Shown here piece after piece: positions 6,484 through 11,301 of a stretch of 11,301 nucleotides of DNA (positions are counted from its first letter, which is position 1; the number at the start of each line of letters is the position of its first letter). The stretch is from JAFHCF01 sp048497495 (GTDB lineage Bacteria > Pseudomonadota > Alphaproteobacteria > Rhizobiales > Ancalomicrobiaceae). The translations under genes were made by a program, and so were the position numbers. The stretch spans positions 1 to 11,301 of the forward strand of contig JAFHCF010000257.1 in assembly GCA_048497495.1 (NCBI GenBank). Reading direction: 5' to 3'. The notes beneath the pieces were generated by a model, which did no database searches, had not been told where the DNA came from, and saw nothing but the letters and a program-made list of their open reading frames with translations.

Positions 6484-7014
6484 ATGATCTCCTGGACCGA
6501 CGACCGGGTCGACCTCCTGAAGAAGCTGTGGAGCGAGGGCCTTTCCGCAAGCCAGATCGCCGCCGAACTCGGCGGTGTGACGCGCAACGCGGTGATCGGC
6601 AAGGTCCATCGCCTCGGCCTGTCGGGCCGGGCGAAGGCGCCGCAGCCGCAGGCGGCGCGGCCCAAGAAGCCGGCGGCGCGGCCGATGGGTTCGACGGGTC
6701 GGGGGTCCGGCGGCTCGCCGATCTCGATCGGCAACGTCGCCCTGAAGAGCGACGCGATGCCGATGTCCCGGCCGCAGCCGGCGCCGACGCCGCAAATCTT
6801 CTCGCTCTCCGAGGAACCCTTGATCCCCAACTGCTCCGTCCTGCAGATCAACGAGCAGACCTGCAAGTGGCCGATCGGCGACCCGAGCACCAGCGACTTC
6901 CACTTCTGCGCCCGCCGCTCCGACACCGGCATCCCCTATTGCGGCTATCACGCCCGCATCGCCTATCAGCCGGTCTCCGACCGCCGCCGCGACCGTCGCG
7001 TCATGCGCGGCTGA
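6484..7014 (+). CDS. gcrA: GcrA cell cycle regulator
   Basis: GcrA is an alphaproteobacterial transcription co-activator that binds the sigma-70 RNA polymerase holoenzyme and acts at promoters, many carrying CcrM-methylated GANTC sites; in Caulobacter it drives S-phase genes including ctrA. The 176-residue protein starts with the diagnostic helix-turn-helix MISWTDDRVDLLKKLWSEGL and SQIAAELGG...TRNAVIGKVHRLGLSGR (1-49). A basic, Ala/Pro-rich linker follows (about 50-75), and a conserved C-terminal sigma-interacting part with CKWPIGDPS (127-135) and Cys142, Cys153 and His156 (FCARRSDTGIPYCGYH). The ATG at 6484 has GAGGA about 6 bp upstream. The gene is divergent from argD and ends in a strong intrinsic terminator. 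Its upstream region is dense in GANTC, suggesting methylation-dependent control of the regulator itself. Confidence 0.97.
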   Translation: MISWTDDRVDLLKKLWSEGLSASQIAAELGGVTRNAVIGKVHRLGLSGRAKAPQPQAARPKKPAARPMGSTGRGSGGSPISIGNVALKSDAMPMSRPQPAPTPQIFSLSEEPLIPNCSVLQINEQTCKWPIGDPSTSDFHFCARRSDTGIPYCGYHARIAYQPVSDRRRDRRVMRG

Positions 7015-7040
7015 GCCGACGGCTCCGACCCGAACACGAG

Positions 7041-7075
7041 AAAGCCCGACGGGATACCGCCGGGCTTTTCTTTTT
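7041..7075 (+). terminator. Rho-independent terminator of gcrA
   Basis: AAAGCCCG (7041-7048) pairs with CGGGCTTT (7061-7068), and CGG (7050-7052) with CCG (7057-7059), around one A-C mismatch and a GATA tetraloop. The stem runs directly into TTTTCTTTTT (7066-7075). It starts 26 bp after the gcrA stop. The opposite strand has the same stem but only a short T-run, so it would stop phoB transcripts less well. Confidence 0.92.
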
Positions 7076-7124
7076 GAGCATGTTCCGACCGGACTGAATC
7101 AGTCCGGTCGATGAGAACTTGCTC
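7076..7124. repeat. REP-like palindromic element 1
   Basis: A 49-nt imperfect palindrome starts on the base after the gcrA terminator T-tract. Outer arms GAGCATGTTC (7076-7085) and GAACTTGCTC (7115-7124) pair with one mismatch, and inner arms CGACCGGACTGA (7086-7097) and TCAGTCCGGTCG (7099-7110) pair perfectly around a single A, with a 4-nt bulge (7111-7114). The GAGCA...TGCTC ends are shared with the next element and resemble the intergenic palindromes common in Hyphomicrobiales genomes. Confidence 0.65.
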
Positions 7125-7137
7125 CAACAATGAGCCG

Positions 7138-7178
7138 GAGCAGTTTCCGAACTGATGCGATCAGATCGGAAACTGCTC
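7138..7178. repeat. REP-like palindromic element 2
   Basis: A 41-nt hairpin has perfect 13-bp outer arms GAGCAGTTTCCGA (7138-7150) and TCGGAAACTGCTC (7166-7178), one A-A mismatch, a 5-bp inner stem CTGAT/ATCAG and a GCG loop. It lies 13 bp after element 1 and has the same GAGCA...TGCTC ends but a different interior. It sits between the convergent gcrA and phoB genes. The remaining 49 bp to the phoB stop show nothing notable. Confidence 0.7.
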
Positions 7179-7227
7179 TAGCCGTAACGAGGGATTGCTT
7201 CGACATCGTCGGCGAGATCGGTTCCCG

Positions 7228-7929
7228 TCACACCGTGATGGCGGAAAACTGGTCGTCGAAGGCGTAGCCGGAACCGCGCACGGTGCGGATCGGGTCGCGA
7301 TCGCGGGTGCGGTTGATCGCCTTGCGCAGGCGGCCGACGTGGACGTCGACGGTGCGCTCGTCGACATAGACGTCCATGCCCCAGACCCCGTCGAGCAGTT
7401 GCTCGCGCGAATAGACGCGGCCGGGCGACTGCATGAGGAATTCCAACAGGCGATATTCGGTGGGCCCGAGATGGATCTCGCGCCCTGCCCGGCGGACCCG
7501 ATGGGTCTCGCGGTCGAGTTCGAGATCGCCGGCCTTGAGCACCGTCGACACCAGTTCGGGGCGGACCCGGCGCAGCATGGCGCGGACGCGGGCCATCAGT
7601 TCGGGGGTCGAGAAGGGCTTGACCACGAAGTCGTCGGCGCCGGTGGAAAGTCCGCGGATACGCTCGCTCTCCTCGCCACGGGCGGTCAACATGATGATCG
7701 GCAGGCGCTCGGTCTCGGGACGGGTGCGCAGGCGCCGGCAGAGCTCGATGCCGGAGAGCCCCGGCAGCATCCAGTCGAGGACGAGGAGATCGGGCACCGA
7801 TTCCTTGAGACGGGTATCGGCGTCGTCGCCGCGCGTGCAGACCTCGACTTCGTAGCCTTCCGCCTCGAGATTGTAGCGCAAGAGGAGACCGAGAGCCTCC
7901 TCATCCTCGACGATCAGCACGCGCGCCAT
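7228..7929 (-). CDS. phoB: Phosphate regulon response regulator PhoB
   Basis: PhoB is the OmpR-family transcription factor of the phosphate regulon; phosphorylated by PhoR under phosphate limitation, it dimerises and binds Pho boxes. The 233 residues match the family. The receiver domain (1-120) has Glu8-Asp9, phospho-acceptor Asp52 (LDWMLPG), Thr82 (LTAR) and Lys104 (VKPF). The winged-helix domain (about 130-228) has LGPTEYRLLEFLMQSPGRVY, SREQLLDGVWG, the recognition-helix region DERTVDVHVGRLRKAI and the wing TVRGSGYAF. The ATG at 7929 has GAGG 7 bp upstream and lies 16 bp after the phoU stop, so the two are surely co-transcribed. A Pho box upstream of phoU implies positive autoregulation. 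The gene is last in its transcript and faces gcrA. Confidence 0.96.
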   Translation of the reverse strand: MARVLIVEDEEALGLLLRYNLEAEGYEVEVCTRGDDADTRLKESVPDLLVLDWMLPGLSGIELCRRLRTRPETERLPIIMLTARGEESERIRGLSTGADDFVVKPFSTPELMARVRAMLRRVRPELVSTVLKAGDLELDRETHRVRRAGREIHLGPTEYRLLEFLMQSPGRVYSREQLLDGVWGMDVYVDERTVDVHVGRLRKAINRTRDRDPIRTVRGSGYAFDDQFSAITV

Positions 7930-7945
7930 TGGGTATCCTCGATCC

Positions 7946-8659
7946 TCACTTCGGCAGTTCGGTGGGCATGGCGCCGGTGTCGTCGATCTTGTGACGATCG
8001 TCGAGGAGTTGCTCGCCGGTCACCACGTAGTGGACCGTCTCGGCGACGTTGGTGGCGTGATCGCCGATCCGCTCGACGTTCTTGGCGCAGAATAGGAGGT
8101 GCGTGCAGAACGAGATGTTGCGCGGATCTTCCATCATGTAGGTCAGGAGTTCGCGGAACAGCGAGGTGTAGAGGGCGTCGATCTGGTCGTCGCGCTCGCG
8201 AACCAACAACGCGCCGGCGGAATCGCGGGACGTGTAGCTGTCGAGAACGTTCTTCAACTGCTCGAGCGCGATCTCGGCGAGATGCTCGACGCCGATGACG
8301 ATGCGCTTGATCTGGACCACGCCGCCCATGGAGATGACGCGCTTGGCGATGTTCTTGGCGAGGTCGCCGACCCGCTCGAGGTCGGAGGAGATTCGCATGG
8401 CGCCGAAGATCTCGCGCAGGTCGCTCGCCATCGGCTGGCGGCGGGCGATGATCCCTATGGCGTGTTCCTCGACCTGATGCTGGAGCCGGTCGAGGCGGGC
8501 GTCGGAGGCGATCACCTTCTGGGCGAGCGCGGTGTCGCCACGCACCAGCGCGGTGATCGAATCGGCCACCAGACCCTCGGCGAGCCCGCCCATCTCGGCG
8601 ATCTGTCCGGCAAGGTCCTTGAGTTCCAGATCGAAGGAACTGACGGTGTGGTCGGTCAT
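7946..8659 (-). CDS. phoU: Phosphate signalling protein PhoU
   Basis: PhoU is a cytoplasmic all-helical protein that transmits the state of the Pst phosphate transporter to PhoR and keeps the Pho response off when phosphate is plentiful. The 237-residue product has the two repeated three-helix PhoU domains, each with its metal-cluster motif: DLERVGDLAKN (93-103) in the first and ERIGDHATN (196-204) in the second. The ATG at 8659 is preceded by a strong purine-rich site, GAGGAGGAG, about 9 bp upstream. It lies between phoR and phoB on the same strand, 16 bp before phoB. No pst transporter genes are in the cluster, although PhoU normally acts through PstB and PhoR, so the transporter should be elsewhere in the genome. 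The 162-bp leader region holds a Pho box. Confidence 0.95.
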   Translation of the reverse strand: MTDHTVSSFDLELKDLAGQIAEMGGLAEGLVADSITALVRGDTALAQKVIASDARLDRLQHQVEEHAIGIIARRQPMASDLREIFGAMRISSDLERVGDLAKNIAKRVISMGGVVQIKRIVIGVEHLAEIALEQLKNVLDSYTSRDSAGALLVRERDDQIDALYTSLFRELLTYMMEDPRNISFCTHLLFCAKNVERIGDHATNVAETVHYVVTGEQLLDDRHKIDDTGAMPTELPK

Positions 8660-8786
8660 CGAATGCTCTCCTCCTCGGGTCGGCCGCGCCGACGGGCAAT
8701 GGGCGCCGCCCTTCGTCGACCCCGCCGCCGCTCGCTCCGCCGGAGGGCGCGCGAGACGGCTGGGAGACGCTGTCGGGCAACTTTCT

Positions 8787-8815
8787 ATGACATGGAAGCG
8801 TCAGTTTCGTGACAC
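8787..8815 (-). promoter_or_regulatory. Three-unit Pho box upstream of phoU-phoB
   Basis: On the minus strand three 7-bp direct repeats recur every 11 bp: GTGTCAC (8815-8809), CTGACGC (8804-8798) and ATGTCAT (8793-8787), with 4-bp spacers GAAA and TTCC. Against the Pho box half-site CTGTCAT/C they match 6, 5 and 6 of 7. The array starts 6 bp after the phoR stop codon and lies 127 bp before phoU, so it would let PhoB activate phoU-phoB. I could not fix the -10 element with confidence. Confidence 0.72.
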
Positions 8816-8821
8816 TTCAAC

Positions 8822-10159
8822 TCATTGTTCGGGCTCTGCATTTTCTCTGGGCTGGGAAGGGCCGAAGCGATCGAGGCGGACCATGAAGGTCGATCCTTCA
8901 CCCGGTTTGGATTCGATTGTGAGGCGCCCACCGTGGCGCGTGACGATGTGTTTGACGATGGCGAGCCCCAGCCCGGTGCCGCGCAGCACGCCGGTCTGTT
9001 CGGTGTGGGCGCGGTAGAAACGCTCGGTGAGGCGCGGCAGGTGGACAGGATCGATGCCGGCGCCGAAGTCGCGCACCGCGACGGTGAAATGGCGGTCGTC
9101 GCCGGGATCGCCGCCGACGGAGACCTCCACCCGACCGCCGGATGCGCCGTATTTGACCGCGTTCTCGATCAGATTGATGAAGACCTGCACCAGTTCATCG
9201 CGGTCGCCGCGCACCGGGCACGGACCACCGCAGCCGGTGAGGTTCACCTCGACGCCGGCCGCCGCCGCCGCCGGGCTCACCAGGTCCACCACGTGCGGCA
9301 GCACCTCGGCGAGGTCGACGGCCGCCTCGGGGCGGACGTGGGCCCGCATCTCGAGGCGCGACAGCGAGAGGAGATCGTCGATCAGCCGCTTCATCCGCCC
9401 GGCCTGCTCGGCCATGACGGCGAGGAACTTGTCGCGCACCCTGTCGTCGTTGCGAGCCGCGCCCTGGAGGGTCTCGATGAAGCCGGTGACGGCGGCGAGC
9501 GGCGTTCTGAGTTCATGGCTGGCGTTGGCGACGAAGTCGGCGCGCATGCGCTCGACCCGGCGGCTCTCGGTCAGGTCCTCGATGCGCAGGAGCACGAAAT
9601 CGGGGCGGCCGTCGTCGGGGCGCGGACCGGCGGGATGGCGAATCGGCGAGAGATGGGCGCGCAACCAGCGGTCGGTCGGTACCTTCTCATGCCATTCGAC
9701 CGTCTCGGGGCGGTCGAGGGCGACGACCCGGTCGAGGGCGTCGTGGAGGGCGGTGATGCGCAGGCGGAAGGACAGGGGATCGCCGGGGCGCAAGCCGTTG
9801 TAGCGGGCGCTCGCCTCCTGGTTGACGAAGCGCACGGTGCCGCCGGCGTCGACCAGGATGCAGGGGTCGTCGAGCGCGTCGAGCGTCGCCTTCATCGCCG
9901 CCTCCGGCCAGGGCGGCCGGCGTAAGCCGCGGCGCGAAGCCATCCGACGGCGCGCCTGCACCGGCTCGGGACGCGACAGGGCGGCGACGGCGACGATGGC
10001 GAAGCCGCCGAAGGTCGCCGCCCAGATCGGCATGTTCCACAGCATGACCGAAAGGCCGGCGAGGACGACGGTGAGCGCCGCCAGCCCCCAGGGCACGGCG
10101 ACGCGCGGCGACATGGCGTCACCGGCCGCGACCTGATCGGGATCCTCGTCGATGCTCAT
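8822..10159 (-). CDS. phoR: Phosphate regulon sensor histidine kinase PhoR
   Basis: PhoR is the inner-membrane kinase/phosphatase partner of PhoB. The 445-residue product has two hydrophobic N-terminal segments (about 23-41 and 44-62) with almost no periplasmic loop, as expected for PhoR, which senses Pst/PhoU rather than phosphate itself. A PAS domain follows (about 88-196; LDALDDPCILVDAGG, FVNQEAS). The HisKA domain has phospho-acceptor His215 in ANASHELRTP, and the ATPase domain has the N box with Asn333 (NLIENAVKYG), the G1 box DFGAGID (364-370) and the G2 box GTGLGLA (394-400). The ATG at 10159 has GAAGGAA about 5 bp upstream; an in-frame Met16 is a less likely start. The gene is divergent from ppk2, and phoU follows 162 bp downstream. 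Orthology to PhoR rests on both architecture and linkage to phoU-phoB. Confidence 0.94.
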   Translation of the reverse strand: MSIDEDPDQVAAGDAMSPRVAVPWGLAALTVVLAGLSVMLWNMPIWAATFGGFAIVAVAALSRPEPVQARRRMASRRGLRRPPWPEAAMKATLDALDDPCILVDAGGTVRFVNQEASARYNGLRPGDPLSFRLRITALHDALDRVVALDRPETVEWHEKVPTDRWLRAHLSPIRHPAGPRPDDGRPDFVLLRIEDLTESRRVERMRADFVANASHELRTPLAAVTGFIETLQGAARNDDRVRDKFLAVMAEQAGRMKRLIDDLLSLSRLEMRAHVRPEAAVDLAEVLPHVVDLVSPAAAAAGVEVNLTGCGGPCPVRGDRDELVQVFINLIENAVKYGASGGRVEVSVGGDPGDDRHFTVAVRDFGAGIDPVHLPRLTERFYRAHTEQTGVLRGTGLGLAIVKHIVTRHGGRLTIESKPGEGSTFMVRLDRFGPSQPRENAEPEQ

Positions 10160-10186
10160 CGGCTTCCTTCTCGTCTCGCCCCGGAC

Positions 10187-10319
10187 GACTCGATACGACC
10201 AGACCCGACCCGGACGATCCGACCCGACTCGCGTCGCGTGGCGACGATGATAGTCTCGTCGCGACGGGACGTTCCGTCACCCCGCCAGGATCCACCAGGG
10301 ACCGAAGTCCCGACGAATC
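10187..10319. promoter_or_regulatory. Three GANTC sites in the phoR-ppk2 divergent region
   Basis: GACTC (10187-10191), GACTC (10226-10230) and GAATC (10315-10319) all lie within the 175-bp region between phoR and ppk2. In Alphaproteobacteria GANTC is methylated by CcrM and clusters upstream of cell-cycle-controlled genes. Whether these sites control ppk2, phoR or neither cannot be told from sequence. Confidence 0.4.
10241..10262. promoter_or_regulatory. Inverted repeat in the phoR-ppk2 divergent region
   Basis: Perfect 7-bp arms GCGACGA (10241-10247) and TCGTCGC (10256-10262) flank the AT-richer 8-bp spacer TGATAGTC. It lies midway between the divergent starts and could be an operator serving both genes. 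No clear -35/-10 pair or Pho box was found in this 175-bp region on either strand. Confidence 0.3.
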
Positions 10320-10334
10320 ACGAAGGGCGCGTCG

Positions 10335-11255
10335 ATGGGCGATCATCACCACGACAAGAAGAAAGCCGGAAGAGACGACGTTCTCGCGAAGGCTGACGAA
10401 AAATCCGGGAACGGCGACCAACCTTTCGCTCTCGACGACCCGAAACTGCCGAAGTGGGTGGCCGAACGGGCCTTCTCCTCGGGCGGCTATCCCTACGACG
10501 AGCCGCTCGACGACGACATCTTCGAAACCGCCCTGGAGAAACTGCAGATCGAACTGGTCAAGCTGCAGACCTGGGCGATCGCCGAGGGCCGGCGCATCGT
10601 CGTCGTCTTCGAGGGGCGCGACGCCGCCGGCAAGGGCTCGGTGATCGGCGCCTTCCGGCAATACATGAGCCCGCGTCGCACCCGGGTCGTCGCCCTGCCC
10701 AAGCCGAGCGAGGCGGAAACCGGGCAATGGTACTTCCAACGCTACGTCGCCCACATGCCGACGCGCGGCGAGGTCGTGATGTTCGACCGCTCCTGGTACA
10801 ACCGCGCCGGGGTCGAGCCGGTGATGGGCTTCTGCACGCCGGAACAGACCGAACTGTTCCTCAAGGAGACGCCCCGCTTCGAGGACATGATCACCGACGA
10901 GGGCATCCACCTCGTCAAGTTCTACTTCGACGTCGGCCGGGAGATGCAGCTGTCGCGCTTTCACGACCGGCGGCACGACCCGCTCAAGGTGTGGAAGATC
11001 TCATCGATCGATCAGGCGGCGATCGACAAATACGACGACTACACCCGCGCCCGCGACCGCATGCTGGAACGCACTCATACCGACGAGGCGCCTTGGGTGA
11101 TCGGCCTCGGCAACGACAAGCGCCGGCTGAAGCTCGACGTCATCCGCCACGTCCTGTCGCTGTTCGACTATCCGGACAAGGACCGCAGGGCGATCGGCGA
11201 CATCGACGAGAAGGTGCTCGGCCGAGGGCCGGCGTTCTTCAATCGGCAGAACTGA
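10335..11255 (+). CDS. ppk2: Polyphosphate kinase 2 (class I PPK2)
   Basis: PPK2 enzymes transfer phosphate between polyphosphate and nucleotides; class I single-domain members mainly use polyphosphate to make nucleoside triphosphates from diphosphates. The 306-residue protein has a charged, His/Lys-rich N-terminal extension (MGDHHHDKKK, about 1-35) and then the full catalytic domain: Walker A GRDAAGKG (94-101), KPSEAETGQWYFQRY (123-137), and Walker B with Asp151 in FDRSWYNRAGVE (150-161). The lid segment SRFHDRRHDPLKVWKIS follows near residues 206-222, then the conserved DDYTRARDRML and PW motifs. The ATG at 10335 has GAAGGG about 8 bp upstream. The gene is divergent from phoR, linking a polyphosphate enzyme physically to the phosphate regulon, but I saw no Pho box in front of it. 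The class assignment is by motif likeness; nucleotide preference is not read from sequence. Confidence 0.95.
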   Translation: MGDHHHDKKKAGRDDVLAKADEKSGNGDQPFALDDPKLPKWVAERAFSSGGYPYDEPLDDDIFETALEKLQIELVKLQTWAIAEGRRIVVVFEGRDAAGKGSVIGAFRQYMSPRRTRVVALPKPSEAETGQWYFQRYVAHMPTRGEVVMFDRSWYNRAGVEPVMGFCTPEQTELFLKETPRFEDMITDEGIHLVKFYFDVGREMQLSRFHDRRHDPLKVWKISSIDQAAIDKYDDYTRARDRMLERTHTDEAPWVIGLGNDKRRLKLDVIRHVLSLFDYPDKDRRAIGDIDEKVLGRGPAFFNRQN

Positions 11256-11276
11256 GCCCGGAACCGGGACGGGCGG

Positions 11277-11293
11277 CCGGCGGCGACCGCCGG
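11277..11293 (+). terminator. Hairpin downstream of ppk2, possible terminator
   Basis: A perfect 7-bp stem, CCGGCGG-CGA-CCGCCGG, lies 21 bp after the ppk2 stop. The window ends 8 bp later, and the visible sequence after the stem (AATCGGGA) has no T-tract, so termination is only a possibility. Confidence 0.3.
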
Positions 11294-11301
11294 AATCGGG
11301 A

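Noticed and set aside
10202..10228. Direct repeat GACCCGAC (10202-10209 and 10221-10228)
   Set aside because: It is an 8-bp repeat in GC-rich, low-complexity sequence with no further copies; chance is a sufficient explanation.
10263..10280. Possible Pho box before ppk2 (CCGTCAC at 10274-10280)
   Set aside because: The unit 11 bp upstream (GACGGGA) and the one downstream do not match the half-site, so only a single half-site is present.

Overview
The window is a GC-rich stretch of alphaproteobacterial chromosome, most likely from the Hyphomicrobiales (Rhizobiales). The best markers are a full-length GcrA cell-cycle regulator, which is essentially confined to Alphaproteobacteria, an argD-argF-hslO run divergent from gcrA, and clustering of the CcrM methylation site GANTC in upstream regions. 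The genes are core or near-core. No phage, insertion sequence, CRISPR array, tRNA or rRNA is visible.

Layout: 1-765 is the 3' part of a periplasmic solute-binding protein, followed on the same strand by a small alpha/beta hydrolase of the KANL3/TEX30 type (799-1461) and a TauE/SafE permease (1713-2504). These converge on a minus-strand block: hslO (Hsp33, 2580-3557), argF (3716-4648) and argD (4648-5856). argD and argF overlap by one base (TGATG), and hslO appears to have its own heat-shock-type promoter in the 158-bp gap after argF. A 627-bp divergent region separates argD from gcrA (6484-7014, plus strand). It holds a good argD promoter, a hairpin in the argD leader, four GANTC sites and a 19-bp palindrome just upstream of gcrA. 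gcrA ends in a strong intrinsic terminator, followed directly by two REP-like palindromes.

The right third is a phosphate module: phoR (8822-10159), phoU (7946-8659) and phoB (7228-7929), all on the minus strand, with ppk2 (10335-11255) divergent from phoR. The pstSCAB genes that often lie between phoR and phoU in relatives are absent. Instead the 162-bp phoR-phoU gap carries a three-unit Pho box, so phoU-phoB is probably autoregulated from its own promoter. PhoR and PhoB would sense and signal phosphate limitation, PhoU would link signalling to the transporter encoded elsewhere, and PPK2 would interconvert polyphosphate and nucleotides.

I found no undescribed multi-gene system. The points most worth a second look are regulatory: the Pho box replacing the pst genes, the sigma-32-like hslO promoter, the GANTC clusters upstream of gcrA and ppk2/phoR, the GANTC-centred palindrome, and the paired GAGCA...TGCTC palindromes.
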